This document shows positions 9,309 through 18,584 of a stretch of DNA of 64,000 bases, piece by piece. The stretch comes from Alitabrizicola rongguiensis. Its GTDB lineage: Bacteria > Pseudomonadota > Alphaproteobacteria > Rhodobacterales > Rhodobacteraceae. The position numbers were made by a program, and so were the translations under genes. The notes under the pieces are model-generated. The model saw nothing but the letters and a program-made list of their open reading frames with translations. It had not been told where the DNA came from and made no database searches. The stretch is from the NCBI RefSeq assembly GCF_021491355.1, contig NZ_JAKENF010000001.1:1-64000 (forward strand), written 5' to 3'. Numbering within the stretch: the first letter of the stretch is position 1; each line of letters starts with the position of its first letter.

Positions 9309-10204
9309 CTGACGCACGCCGCGTCGTGATCCATGCCGACGACCTTGGCATGAGCCACGGCGCGAATGCTGCTTTCGCCGAGCTTTGGGATCTGGGCACC
9401 CTGACCTCGGGCTCCGTCATGGTGCCTTGCCCGTGGTTTCCCGAACTGTCCGCAATGGCCCGTGCCCGCCCGGAGCTGGATGTGGGGGTGCATCTGACCC
9501 TGACCAGCGAGATGAAGGGCTATCGATGGCGGCCCCTGACCCGGCCCCCGGCCTCGGCCGGGCTGACGGATGCCGAAGGGTTCTTCCATCCCGATGTGCC
9601 GACACTGCGCGCCCGGGCCCATCCCGAGGCGGTCGAGGCGGAGCTGCGCGCCCAGATCGACGCCGCACTCGGGGCCGGGATCGACGTGACCCATCTCGAC
9701 GACCACATGGGCGCGGTGCTGGCCCCGGAATTCGCCGAGATCTACGCGGGGATCGCCGCCGACTACCGCCTGCCGCCCCTCTTCTGCGCAAACCTCGCGG
9801 CCTATGGCGGCCAGCACAACATGACCGGCATTGGCGCCGACGCCTTTGCACCGGGGGTCGAGATCGCCCGCGCCCTTGGCTTCGAGATCTTCGACCGGAT
9901 TGCCGAAAGCGACTGGCGCCCCTCGGCCCCGCCTGACCTTGCCTATCGCCAGCTTCTGTCGGCGATCGAGCCGGGCCTGACCTTCCTGGCGCTACATTTC
10001 ACCAAGCCGGGCGAGATCGAGGCCATCGACCCCGGTTTCCACCATATCCGCCGCGCGGAATACGACCTGTTTCGCACGCCGGGCTTTGCCGACTGGCTGC
10101 ATCGGCAGGACGTCACATTCATCGGCATGCGGGACCTGCGCGACAGCTGGCGCGCCCGCCAGACTACCGGAGGACGGACATGGAACGCATCGGCGTCGGC
10201 CTGA
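9305..10204 (+). CDS. ChbG/YdjC-family carbohydrate deacetylase-like protein
   Basis: A 299-residue member of the ChbG/HpnK family. The metal-binding motifs are visible: the [10 protein letters not shown] pair of aspartates near the N-terminus, VGVHLTLT, and THLDDHMG in the middle. Known members remove N-acetyl groups from diacetylchitobiose or related amino sugars. Within this operon it suggests that the imported compound may be an acylated amino sugar or amino-cyclitol, which is inference. It overlaps the ATPase gene by four bases and the next dehydrogenase gene by 25 bases, so it is an integral member of the operon. Confidence 0.8.
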   Translation: MTDARRVVIHADDLGMSHGANAAFAELWDLGTLTSGSVMVPCPWFPELSAMARARPELDVGVHLTLTSEMKGYRWRPLTRPPASAGLTDAEGFFHPDVPTLRARAHPEAVEAELRAQIDAALGAGIDVTHLDDHMGAVLAPEFAEIYAGIAADYRLPPLFCANLAAYGGQHNMTGIGADAFAPGVEIARALGFEIFDRIAESDWRPSAPPDLAYRQLLSAIEPGLTFLALHFTKPGEIEAIDPGFHHIRRAEYDLFRTPGFADWLHRQDVTFIGMRDLRDSWRARQTTGGRTWNASASA

Positions 10205-11298
10205 TCGGCACGGGCTTCATGGGGAAATGCCACGCGATGGCCTATGGCGCGGTCCGTGCCGTCTACGGCGACGTGCCGGTGATAGACCGCGTGGCGCTGT
10301 GCGACGTCGAGGCGGGCCATGCCGCGAAAAGCGCCTCGGCCTGGGGGTTCGCCCGATCGACGACCGACTGGCGCGACCTGCTGGCGGACCCATCGATCGA
10401 CCTGATCTCGATCACTTCGCCCAACGGGCTGCACCGCGAGATGGCGGTGGCGGCGCTGGAGGCTGGCAAGCATGTGTGGTGTGAAAAACCCATGGCGCTG
10501 ACCATGGCCGATGCGCAAGCGATGACCGATGCCGCGGCAAGGTCCGGCAAGGGGACTGCACTCGGGTATGCCTATCTGCAGAACCCGGCCTTGCAGGAAG
10601 CGCGCCGCCTGATCGCCGAGGGTGCCATCGGCACCCCCTTCGATTTCCGCGGCTCGGTCGACGAGGATTACATGGCCGATCCCGCCCTGCCCTGGTCCTG
10701 GCGGCTGAAGGCGAAGGAGGCCGGCCTTGGCACCTTGGGCGATCTGACCGTGCATCTGATCTCGCTTGCCCGGACGTTGATGGGCGAGATCGCGAGCCTT
10801 ACCGCGATGGTGGACACGGTGCATGTCGAACGCCCCCTGCCCCAGGGCGGAACGGCCCAGGTCGAAAATGACGACATCGCCCACGCCCTTGTCCGTTTCG
10901 CTTCTGGCGCGCGGGGAACGATGACCTCCAGCCGGATCGCCCACGGCCGCAAGAACGGCCTGCGGGTCGAGGTGCATGGATCGAAGGGAATGCTCTGGCT
11001 CGACAATGAGCGGATGAACGAACTGAATCTCTACATCGCCGAAGGCCCACCGGAATCCCGAGGCTTTCGGCGTATCCTTTCCGGTCCGCTGCATGGCGAC
11101 TATGCCCGGCTCTGCCCCGCCCCAGGGCATGGCCTTGGCTTCAACGAACTGAAGGTGATCGAGCTGGCCGAACTCGTGAAGGCAATACGGGGCGAACCGT
11201 CTCGATCCATCGGATTCGCCGAAGGACTGAAGATCGAGGCGACCATTCACGCCTTTGCCCGCTCGGCGGAGACCGGGCTTTGGGTCAAGACGGGCTGA
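10180..11298 (+). CDS. Second Gfo/Idh/MocA-family dehydrogenase of cluster A
   Basis: A 372-residue NAD(P)-dependent oxidoreductase. The Rossmann motif [13 protein letters not shown] (8-20) and the EKP motif (Glu102-Lys103-Pro104) are intact. It starts inside the end of the ChbG-type gene, with a GGAGG ribosome site at about 10170 just upstream of the ATG. It is only distantly similar to the dehydrogenase at 4208, so it is not a recent duplication; two such enzymes in one operon suggest successive or reverse oxidation and reduction of a ring or sugar carbon. It is probably the last gene of cluster A, followed by a small hairpin. Confidence 0.85.
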   Translation: MERIGVGLIGTGFMGKCHAMAYGAVRAVYGDVPVIDRVALCDVEAGHAAKSASAWGFARSTTDWRDLLADPSIDLISITSPNGLHREMAVAALEAGKHVWCEKPMALTMADAQAMTDAAARSGKGTALGYAYLQNPALQEARRLIAEGAIGTPFDFRGSVDEDYMADPALPWSWRLKAKEAGLGTLGDLTVHLISLARTLMGEIASLTAMVDTVHVERPLPQGGTAQVENDDIAHALVRFASGARGTMTSSRIAHGRKNGLRVEVHGSKGMLWLDNERMNELNLYIAEGPPESRGFRRILSGPLHGDYARLCPAPGHGLGFNELKVIELAELVKAIRGEPSRSIGFAEGLKIEATIHAFARSAETGLWVKTG

Positions 11299-11335
11299 CC
11301 CGCCGTCTGGCCGCCCGAAACGCACAGCCGGAAGG

Positions 11336-11352
11336 CATTCGCACAGCGAATG
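11336..11352 (+). terminator. Small hairpin after cluster A
   Basis: A perfect 7-bp stem CATTCGC-ACA-GCGAATG lies 38 bp after the last cluster A gene, flanked by AAGGC and GCCTT that could lengthen the stem with mismatches. Only a short T-rich stretch follows, so termination is a guess. Nothing else was recognised in the 262-bp gap to the next gene. Confidence 0.35.
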
Positions 11353-11560
11353 GGCGCCTTTGCCCTGTCTTCGGGATTTTCGAGTGATGCCAATAGGTTA
11401 CGCCGCATTGCAGCATTAACCAGATACTGCAGACTTTTCTTTACCGCCACCTGCCACGCCGCAATCATCGCCTTACCGGGCCACAGTCCTGCCATCCGCG
11501 GGCTTGAGACTGGGAACGGGAGGAGACCGGAAAGGCAATGCGGAGACCGAGGCGCAAGAC

Positions 11561-13495
11561 ATGGTGGTAAGGCCAGACGGAGAGGAATTCCGCTCTGGCC
11601 CACCGGGGCGGCCGACACGGACCGAGGTTGCGGGCATGCAGGATGCGCGCGGCCTCCTGACGGCCTATTGGCGGTCGGACGTTCGTGGCGTGGCCTGGGC
11701 CCACACCATCGTCATCGCCCTTCTGACTTGGCTGATCGCCAAGGTCGGCATCTGGATCGCCGAAAGCGCAGGCGCCTTCGAAAGCGCCAAGGCCACCTAC
11801 CGCACGCCGGGAAACCTCTATCCTTTCAATGCCTTCGTGCAGGCCGGAACCATGCTGATGACGATGATCACGCTCAGCATCGTCGCAATCGCCTTCCGCC
11901 ACTACCTCGCGCAGAACCTCCACCGCCGCTGGCGCGCCTGGCTGAACGAGCAGTTCACTCGTGCGACGCTTTCGGACCGCAACGTCATACTGAACATCCA
12001 GTCGGACCCCAAGCTCGACAGCCTCGACCAGCGCCAGCAGGAATGCATCAAGGGACTGACCGGCAGCTTCATCGGGCTCGCCATCGGGATCGCCACCGTG
12101 GCCGCCAGCGCCTTCGAGGTCTCGCGCAAGCTGTGGCAGATCTCGACCCCGATCGAACAGGCCCCCGCCTTGGGCCATGCCGGGTCCTTTGCGCTGACGC
12201 TTGGCGTGATCGTTCCCTTCGCGCTGCTCTGCACCTGGGGCTTCTCGCGCATCGGCCAGGTCATGCGCGGCGTCAACCGCCAGTTTCAGGAGGCCGAGGG
12301 CGCCTTCCGGGGCGAGCTCAACACCATGTTCCGCCGCGCCTCGCAGATCACCGCGTCGGATGGCGAGCGGGTGCAGGGCAAGATCAATCGGCGCCTCTAC
12401 TCTGCCATCGACCAGGTCTGGTTCCGCAACAACGTGCTGAACGCGGGCTTCATCGGGCTGAACGACTTCTACAACACCTTCTCGCTGCAGATCCTCGCCT
12501 CGGTCCTGGCCCTGCCCGCCTATGCCCAAGGCCAGATCGACTTTCAGACCTACATCACCACCGCCGCGCTCGTCGGCCAGTTGACCGGCGGCTTTTCCTG
12601 GCTCATCAACGTCACCCCCGCCCTGTCCAGCCTGAACGCCGACATCGACCGGGTCACCGAATATGCCGCCGCTATCGAGCGGGTTCAGGACGTACGCGAT
12701 TACTTCCAGTCCACCGGCATCCACGACTTCCGCTACCGAACCCATGAAAGCGGCAAGGGCATCGTGGTGCGCAAGCTGGAACTCATGCATGCCGGCAAGG
12801 ACGCCCAGCCTTTCCTGCGGATGGAGGGCGAAAGCCTAAGGTTCCCCGCCGGCAGCTGGACGGCCCTGGTCGGCGCCTCGGGCAGCGGCAAGACCTCGTT
12901 CCTGAACGCGCTGATGGGGCAGAAGGACTATGGCCGCGCCGTGGTTTTCCTGCCCGATGGTCGCAAGCCCTTCTACGCCTTCCAGGACCAGCGCATCCCC
13001 GACACGACGCTGAAGCAGCTGATCTGCGGGTCCGAAGACGAGGACAGCTTCGACGATATCGAGGTGGCCGCGGTTCTGGCGCAGGCCGGGCTCGGATCGC
13101 CCGATTTCCTGCGGGCGATGAACGAGCGCACCTGCAACGGTCGCCCCTGGGAGCGAGCGCTGTCAGGAGGGCAGAAGAAGCGCATCATCCTTGCGCGGCT
13201 GCTTCTCCTGAAACCCGAGGTCGCCTTCCTTGACGAGACGACGGCAGGGCTCGACCCCGGTGCACAGCGCGAATTCTATACTTTGCTCAAGGCCTATTGT
13301 CCGGGCCTGACCGTGATCGGCAGTATCCACAACCGGATGATGCCGGTACTTGGTGACGGAAGCCCGGTCTTCGATCAGATTGCAGAGATTGAAGGGGGCA
13401 TCATCTCGCTCCGCCGCTATGTGGACGCACATGATGTCCGGGCCGAGGTCGTGGCCCTGCATCCGACCCAACCCAAGAACGAGGCACGGGCATAA
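11561..13495 (+). CDS. SbmA/BacA-like ABC transporter with fused ATPase domain
   Basis: A 644-residue half-transporter. The membrane domain (about residues 25-390) resembles the SbmA/BacA group, with several long hydrophobic helices and an extended cytoplasmic HRRWRAWLNEQF region. The C-terminal ATPase has Walker A GASGSGKTS starting at about residue 438, signature LSGGQKKRI and Walker B VAFLDETTAGLD. Characterised ATPase-bearing relatives (Rv1819c) and SbmA itself import hydrophilic compounds or peptides. The next two genes, with no gap and a 4-bp overlap, encode glucan hydrolases without signal peptides, so import of a glucan oligosaccharide is the simplest model. The start is uncertain: 11561 is used, while ATG 11636 has a better-placed GAGG. 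Confidence 0.75.
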   Translation: MVVRPDGEEFRSGPPGRPTRTEVAGMQDARGLLTAYWRSDVRGVAWAHTIVIALLTWLIAKVGIWIAESAGAFESAKATYRTPGNLYPFNAFVQAGTMLMTMITLSIVAIAFRHYLAQNLHRRWRAWLNEQFTRATLSDRNVILNIQSDPKLDSLDQRQQECIKGLTGSFIGLAIGIATVAASAFEVSRKLWQISTPIEQAPALGHAGSFALTLGVIVPFALLCTWGFSRIGQVMRGVNRQFQEAEGAFRGELNTMFRRASQITASDGERVQGKINRRLYSAIDQVWFRNNVLNAGFIGLNDFYNTFSLQILASVLALPAYAQGQIDFQTYITTAALVGQLTGGFSWLINVTPALSSLNADIDRVTEYAAAIERVQDVRDYFQSTGIHDFRYRTHESGKGIVVRKLELMHAGKDAQPFLRMEGESLRFPAGSWTALVGASGSGKTSFLNALMGQKDYGRAVVFLPDGRKPFYAFQDQRIPDTTLKQLICGSEDEDSFDDIEVAAVLAQAGLGSPDFLRAMNERTCNGRPWERALSGGQKKRIILARLLLLKPEVAFLDETTAGLDPGAQREFYTLLKAYCPGLTVIGSIHNRMMPVLGDGSPVFDQIAEIEGGIISLRRYVDAHDVRAEVVALHPTQPKNEARA

Positions 13496-15862
13496 ATGAC
13501 TGACAGGGCCGCCGCCGAAACCTTCATTGACGCGCTGCTGAAGCGGATGACCCTCGACGAGAAGATCGGGCAGCTCAACTATCCGGGCGGGTCGGGGATC
13601 GACACGACCGGGGTTTCCGACTCGGTAGACAGTGAAACGCTGATCCGCCGCGGCCAGGTCGGCGGCGTCTCGGCCGGGGCGAATGCAGAAGAGCGCCGCG
13701 CCCTGCAGGAACTTGCGATCAGCGAAGGTCCTAGCGGCGTACCCCTGTTCTTCGGTCGCGACTGCGTCCAGCGCTACCGCACCGGGGGGCCTATCCCGTT
13801 CGGGCTGTCCTGCAGCTGGGACCTCGACCTGATCCGGCGGATCAACGAGATGTGCGCGCGCGAGGCGCGGGCGGATGGCGTCAACATCAACTGGTCGCCA
13901 ATGATCGACATCACCTACGATGCCCGGTGGGGCCGCGTGGCGGAAGGCAATGGCGAGTTTCCTTACCTCGGCATGAAGATCGCCGAAACCATCGTGCGCG
14001 CCTATGAGGGACCGGATGGCGACATCGCCCAGCCCGACCGCTTCATCGCCACCCTGAAGCATTTCGCCGGCTACGGTCTGGCGCAGGCGGGGCGGGACTA
14101 TGCCGGGGTCGAAGTCAGCCCCGCCACACTTTGCCGGATCATGGAGCCGTTCCGCGCCGGGATCGAGGCGGGCGCAGGCGCGATCATGGTCTCTTTCAAC
14201 ACCGTCAACGACGTGCCCGCGACGGCGAATATGGCCCTGCTGCGTGACGTGCTGAAGGGCCGGTTCGGCTTTGACGGCCTGATCGTCACCGACTTCACCG
14301 CCATCGACCCCGAACTGGTCAACCACGGCATCGCCGCCAACGGCCGCGAGGCGGCCTATCTGGCGTTCAAGGCCGGGGTGCATGTCGACCTGGTCAGCCA
14401 GGCCTTCGTGAAATACCTGCGCGGCCTTGTCGAGGAAGGCCAGCGCACGCCGGAGGCGTTCCATGTCGAGGGCAGCGCCTTCCGCTTTGGCCCGGTCACC
14501 GAGGCGGAAGTGACCGACCGCTGCCGCGACATCCTTCGGGCGAAGTGGCGGCTTGGCCTGTTCCATGACCCCTATCTCGGCATGGAGCCCGCCCGGCGCA
14601 GTGTCATCTATTCGCGCGAACACGTGGCCCTGGTGCGCGAGGCCGCCGCGAAATCCTGTGTGCTGCTCAAGAACGAGGGCGTCCTGCCCCTGTCGCCTGC
14701 CATCGCGAAGCTCGCGGTGATCGGGCCGCTCGCCGACGACAGGATCGACATGCAGGGAACCTGGGCCATCGACGTACAGCCCGACCATTCGGTCACCGTG
14801 CTGGAAGGCATTCGCGCCGCCGTCGGCCCGGCGACACAGGTGTTGCACGCCAAGGGCTGCAACATGGTCGACGATGCAAACATCGCGCGACGGCTCAACG
14901 TCCACAATGCGCAGATGCCTTCGGCCGTGATCGGCCCGCTCAGCCCCGAAACGATGCGCACCGAGGCGCTGGAGATGGCCAGCGAGGCCGATGCGATCCT
15001 CCTCTGCCTTGGCGAGGCGAAGGAACATGCGGGCGAAAGCTCGACCCGCGCCGACATCACCCTTCCCGGTGCGCAATCGGAGCTGGTCGCGGCGATCTCG
15101 GCCTTGGCAAGAAAGCAAGGCAAGCCCCTGATCCTCTTGACCATCGCCGGGCGGCCGCTGGCCCTGTCCGCCGAGGTGCCTCAGGTCGATGCCCTGATCT
15201 GGAGCGGTCATCCAGGCAACGAGGGCGGCAATGGTCTGGCCGATGTGATCTTCGGCAAGGTCGCGCCCATCGGCCGGCTGAGCCAGGCCTTTCCGCGCAA
15301 TGTCGGCCAACTGCCGCTGCGGACCGAGGATCTGCCGACCGGCCGGCCGCAGATGGGCGCGGGCGTGGACATTCCCGGAGACACCGAAGTCGACGCGCAG
15401 GGCAATCACGTCTTCCGCAAGTTCACGACAGCCACGATCATCGAGGGACCGATCACCCCGCTTTTCCCCGCCGGCTTTGGTCTGACCTATACCGATTTCA
15501 CCTACGGCGCGCTGAAGGTCAGCAAGACCATGCTTCAGGGCGAGGCGGACGTGCTTAAGGTCACCGTTCCCGTGAGCAACACGGGCAGTCGGGCTGGATC
15601 CGAGCTGGTGCAGCTTTACTTGCGCGATCCGGTCGCCACGATCTCGCGCCCCGTGCGCGAGCTCAAGGGTTTCGAGCGGATCGAGCTTGCGCCCGGCGAA
15701 ACCCGCGAGGTGACCTTCTCGGTCACGACCGAGGCGCTGAAGTTCTGGGCCGGACCGTCGATTTCCGACGTCGTTCATATCTGGGAACCGGGCGCCTTCG
15801 ACATCATGGTCGGGCCGGATGCCGAGCACGTGCAAACCGTTCGCGTGACCTGGCAGAAATGA
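13496..15862 (+). CDS. Glycoside hydrolase family 3 beta-glucosidase (BglX-like)
   Basis: A 788-residue GH3 enzyme. The (beta/alpha)8 domain (about 10-330) contains the substrate-site TLKHFAGYG (Lys188-His189) and the likely nucleophile Asp266 in GLIVTDF; the C-terminal alpha/beta domain (about 390-620) carries the GEAKEHAGE acid/base region, and a fibronectin-III-like domain ends the protein. Such enzymes release glucose from oligosaccharide ends. There is no signal peptide, unlike periplasmic BglX, so it should act in the cytoplasm. Its ATG directly follows the TAA of the ABC transporter, and its stop overlaps the next gene by four bases, so the three proteins are probably made together. 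Confidence 0.88.
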   Translation: MTDRAAAETFIDALLKRMTLDEKIGQLNYPGGSGIDTTGVSDSVDSETLIRRGQVGGVSAGANAEERRALQELAISEGPSGVPLFFGRDCVQRYRTGGPIPFGLSCSWDLDLIRRINEMCAREARADGVNINWSPMIDITYDARWGRVAEGNGEFPYLGMKIAETIVRAYEGPDGDIAQPDRFIATLKHFAGYGLAQAGRDYAGVEVSPATLCRIMEPFRAGIEAGAGAIMVSFNTVNDVPATANMALLRDVLKGRFGFDGLIVTDFTAIDPELVNHGIAANGREAAYLAFKAGVHVDLVSQAFVKYLRGLVEEGQRTPEAFHVEGSAFRFGPVTEAEVTDRCRDILRAKWRLGLFHDPYLGMEPARRSVIYSREHVALVREAAAKSCVLLKNEGVLPLSPAIAKLAVIGPLADDRIDMQGTWAIDVQPDHSVTVLEGIRAAVGPATQVLHAKGCNMVDDANIARRLNVHNAQMPSAVIGPLSPETMRTEALEMASEADAILLCLGEAKEHAGESSTRADITLPGAQSELVAAISALARKQGKPLILLTIAGRPLALSAEVPQVDALIWSGHPGNEGGNGLADVIFGKVAPIGRLSQAFPRNVGQLPLRTEDLPTGRPQMGAGVDIPGDTEVDAQGNHVFRKFTTATIIEGPITPLFPAGFGLTYTDFTYGALKVSKTMLQGEADVLKVTVPVSNTGSRAGSELVQLYLRDPVATISRPVRELKGFERIELAPGETREVTFSVTTEALKFWAGPSISDVVHIWEPGAFDIMVGPDAEHVQTVRVTWQK

Positions 15863-17091
15863 CCCGCAAGCGTCTGTCGAACAAAGAGCTTCTGGATTTC
15901 GCTCAGCGCGAGACCCTGCGGTACTTCACCGACTATGCCCACCCGACCAGCGGCATGGCCCGCGAACGCTTTGGCGGCGACGCGACCTATGACACGCTCG
16001 CCACCGTCACGACCGGCGGCACCGGCTTTGGCGTCATGGCGATGATCGCCGGGGCCGAGCGCGGCTTCCTGCCCCGGACCGAGGCCGAGGCGCGGATCGA
16101 TCGCATTGTGGACTTCCTTGCCAGCTCTCCTCGCTATCGCGGCGCCTTCCCGCATTGGCTGAACGGCGAGACCGGCGCGACCATCGCCTTTTCGAAGAAC
16201 GACGACGGCGGCGACATCGTCGAGACGGCCTTCCTGATGATGGGACTTCTGACCGCGCGGCAATGGCTCGGCGCGGAACACAAGACCGCAAGGCTGATTG
16301 ACCGGCTCTGGCGCGAGGTGGACTGGACGGGGTTCTGCGACGGCCCCGACCGGCTGATGTGGCACTGGAGCCCGCATGTCGAATGGGGGCCGGACCTGCC
16401 GATCCGGGGCTGGCACGAAGGACTGATGGCCTATGTTCTAGCCGCCGCCTCGCCCACTCATGCGATCGGGGTCGGCGCCTATGAGCGCGGCTGGAAGAAC
16501 AGCACGACCTACCTCAACGGGCGCAGCTACCACCATATCCGACTGCCGCTCGGGCCCGAACTGGGCGGGCCGCTGTTCTTTTCGCATTACAGTTTCCTCG
16601 GGCTCGATCCACGCGGGCTGACCGATGGCGTCACCGATTTCTGGCAACAGAACCGCGCCCATGCCCGGATCAATCTGGCCCATTGCCGGGCCAATCCGGG
16701 GCGGTTCGCAGGCTACGGCCCGGCCTGGGGGCTGACCGCCTGCGACGGACCGGACGGCTACAACGCCTTCTCGCCCACGAATGACCACGGCGTGATCGCG
16801 CCGACCGCCGCGCTCGCCTCGCTGCCCTATGCACCGACCGCCTCGATGAAGGCGCTGCGCCATTACCACGAGGATTTCGAAGGTGCGCTGATGGGACCCT
16901 ACGGCTTCGTCGACAGCTTCTGCCCGGAGCGCAACTGGATTGCCGGCAGCCATATCGCCATCGACCAAGGGCCGATCATCGCCATGATCGAGAATGCCCG
17001 GTCTGGGCTGCTTTGGCGGCTCTTCATGTCGGTGCCCGAGGTTCGGGCGGGGCTGACGCGGCTGGGCTTCCGGCTCGCCGCAGTCGCGTAA
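15859..17091 (+). CDS. Glycoamylase-domain (GH144-like) glucanase
   Basis: A 410-residue single-domain (alpha/alpha)6 barrel protein of the type annotated as glucoamylase (PF10091). Characterised bacterial members of this domain were classified as GH144 endo-beta-1,2-glucanases. Diagnostic stretches are RETLRYFTDYAHP at the start, SKNDDGGDIVETAF in the middle and GPAWGLTACDGPDGY later. No signal peptide is visible, so the enzyme is predicted to be cytoplasmic. It overlaps the GH3 gene by four bases. With GH3 and an SbmA-like importer it suggests hydrolysis of beta-1,2-glucan or another glucan to glucose inside the cell. The exact linkage is inferred from family membership. Confidence 0.78.
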   Translation: MTRKRLSNKELLDFAQRETLRYFTDYAHPTSGMARERFGGDATYDTLATVTTGGTGFGVMAMIAGAERGFLPRTEAEARIDRIVDFLASSPRYRGAFPHWLNGETGATIAFSKNDDGGDIVETAFLMMGLLTARQWLGAEHKTARLIDRLWREVDWTGFCDGPDRLMWHWSPHVEWGPDLPIRGWHEGLMAYVLAAASPTHAIGVGAYERGWKNSTTYLNGRSYHHIRLPLGPELGGPLFFSHYSFLGLDPRGLTDGVTDFWQQNRAHARINLAHCRANPGRFAGYGPAWGLTACDGPDGYNAFSPTNDHGVIAPTAALASLPYAPTASMKALRHYHEDFEGALMGPYGFVDSFCPERNWIAGSHIAIDQGPIIAMIENARSGLLWRLFMSVPEVRAGLTRLGFRLAAVA

Positions 17092-17096
17092 GTTAC

Positions 17097-17115
17097 GAAT
17101 TTTCTGCGAAAATTC
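17097..17115. terminator. GAATTTTC hairpin between convergent genes
   Basis: A perfect 8-bp stem GAATTTTC-TGC-GAAAATTC begins 6 nt after the GH144-like stop, in the 60-bp gap before the convergent nitrilase gene. The same arms recur inside the composite hairpin at 25961-26001. It is suited to stop transcription from both sides, though no long T-run follows. Confidence 0.5.
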
Positions 17116-17151
17116 AGGCGCGACGGTTGAGGATCTCTCCTAGAGAAATCG

Positions 17152-17904
17152 TCAGAGCGGCCGGAAATCCGCAAGCTGAGTCGACAAGAGCACCGGATCG
17201 GGCGGCGGAAGATCAGCGATGAGAAGCGCCGGCGCGTCGCCCGCCCGCGCCAGGATCGCGCCATCGGCATTCACCAGGACCGAGCAGCCGACATAGGCCA
17301 GGTCGCCCTCGACCCCGCAGTAATTGGCATAGGCGATGGCAACCGCATGGTTCACAGCCTGCGATGGCACGGTCAGGCGCGGCACATGGATGAAGGGCGT
17401 CATGTTCGCCGTCGGGCACAGGATCAGCTCGACTCCCCGGCCCGCCAGATCGCGGATCAGCGGCGCAAATTCGATGTCATAGCAGATCAGGAGTGCACAA
17501 ATCTTGCCGCCAAGGCGGAACAACGGGATTTCTCGGCCCGGGCGATAGAATCTCGACTCGCGCGGCCCGAACAGTTGCGTCTTGCGGTAAAGCGCCAGCA
17601 CCGCGCCCGTTGCATCGAGACAGAGGGCGGAGTTGTAGAGTTCGCCGCAAGCGCGCTCAGCCAAGCCAATGGTCAGCCCGCAGCCAGCCGCCTTGGCCAA
17701 GGGCGACAGCTCCGCCTGCCATTCCTCTGCCGTGCGGGCGCCGATGCCGGGATCGGCAACGTTGTATCCCGGCAGGAACACCTCGGGGAAGACGGCCATC
17801 TCGGCGCCCGCGGCACCGGCGGCGACGAGCATCTGCTTGACTGTTGCGATGCCTTGGGCCAGGTCGCCCTGCGGCGATTGCCCCTGCCAGAGTGCCAGTC
17901 TCAT
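17152..17904 (-). CDS. Carbon-nitrogen hydrolase (nitrilase superfamily amidase)
   Basis: A 250-residue nitrilase-fold enzyme with the full catalytic triad: Glu41 in VFPEVFLPGYN, Lys108 in YRKTQLFGP and Cys141 in LLICYDIEF. Lack of extra domains and the C-x-D-x-E-F context suggest an aliphatic amidase or N-carbamoyl/omega-amidase branch, not a true nitrilase. It is the last gene of a five-gene minus-strand operon and its ATG overlaps the VOC gene stop by four bases. In context it may release ammonia from an amide formed during breakdown of a peptide-like substrate; that role is inference. Confidence 0.83.
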   Translation of the reverse strand: MRLALWQGQSPQGDLAQGIATVKQMLVAAGAAGAEMAVFPEVFLPGYNVADPGIGARTAEEWQAELSPLAKAAGCGLTIGLAERACGELYNSALCLDATGAVLALYRKTQLFGPRESRFYRPGREIPLFRLGGKICALLICYDIEFAPLIRDLAGRGVELILCPTANMTPFIHVPRLTVPSQAVNHAVAIAYANYCGVEGDLAYVGCSVLVNADGAILARAGDAPALLIADLPPPDPVLLSTQLADFRPL

Positions 17905-18584
17905 GCCGAACCTCCCTCAAGGATGATGCCCTCCGGGCCGGCCACCGTGGTGAAGCCCGGCACCCCCTCGACGATCAGCCGGCGCCAATGCGGGACGGCG
18001 ACCGGACCCGGCGGGTTGGCGCGCAGCTCTGGGGGGCTGTAGATCTCGACCATGCTTTGCCCGAACTCGAGGAATCCTACCGGGGTTTCGCCCGTGGCGT
18101 CGCTCAGCCGATGGGCCGCGACTTCGCGGCAGCCCTGCGCCAGGAAGAACGCCCGCACCGCCCCGAAATCGGCGCAGGCAATGCCGATATGGTCATGGCC
18201 CGGCAGACTGGGGCGCGGATCGCCGGGGCGCGCGCAGAACTCGATCCGCGCGCCTTCCGGCCCCTCGAGGAAGACGAAGGCCGCGCCCTTGGTCCAGAAT
18301 TCGGGGATGAAACGCGGGCCGTCGGGCGTCACCGCCCGATCAAGGTGACCGCCACGGGCAATGGCCGCCTGAAGCGCCGCCGGCACCGCGTCCACGGCGA
18401 GCGCAAGATGGTCGATCGGACCGTGGCCGGTGGGGCCAGACACGACCTGTTCCAGCGCGATCACCTGGCTGCCGAGCGCGAGGCGACCGGATGACAAGGC
18501 GTCGAAGCCAAAGACTGTGGTCAGCAGCGTCGCAGCCACAGCTGGCTCGCGCAAGGCAAGGACGGGGATCAGCGACGCAGTCAC
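17901..18584 (-). CDS. VOC/glyoxalase-superfamily protein
   Basis: A 227-residue protein made of two vicinal-oxygen-chelate modules. The first contains IDHLALAV and IEFCARPGD, the second HDHIGIACAD and MVEIYSPPEL, which supply the usual His/Glu metal ligands. Such proteins include dioxygenases, isomerases and lyases, so a reaction cannot be named. The start is a GTG at 18584 overlapping the upstream gene stop (GTGA), and the stop overlaps the nitrilase start (ATGA), showing tight translational coupling within the operon. The C-terminal HWRRLIVEGVPGF and the GPEGIILE end look family-specific, but I do not recognise a named subfamily. Confidence 0.72.
   Translation of the reverse strand: MTASLIPVLALREPAVAATLLTTVFGFDALSSGRLALGSQVIALEQVVSGPTGHGPIDHLALAVDAVPAALQAAIARGGHLDRAVTPDGPRFIPEFWTKGAAFVFLEGPEGARIEFCARPGDPRPSLPGHDHIGIACADFGAVRAFFLAQGCREVAAHRLSDATGETPVGFLEFGQSMVEIYSPPELRANPPGPVAVPHWRRLIVEGVPGFTTVAGPEGIILEGGSA

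Noticed and set aside
13163-15835. 890-codon open frame on the minus strand
   Set aside because: It lies fully opposite the GH3 gene and part of the ABC gene. The protein has no known domain, and long antisense frames are expected in high-GC DNA with strong third-position bias.
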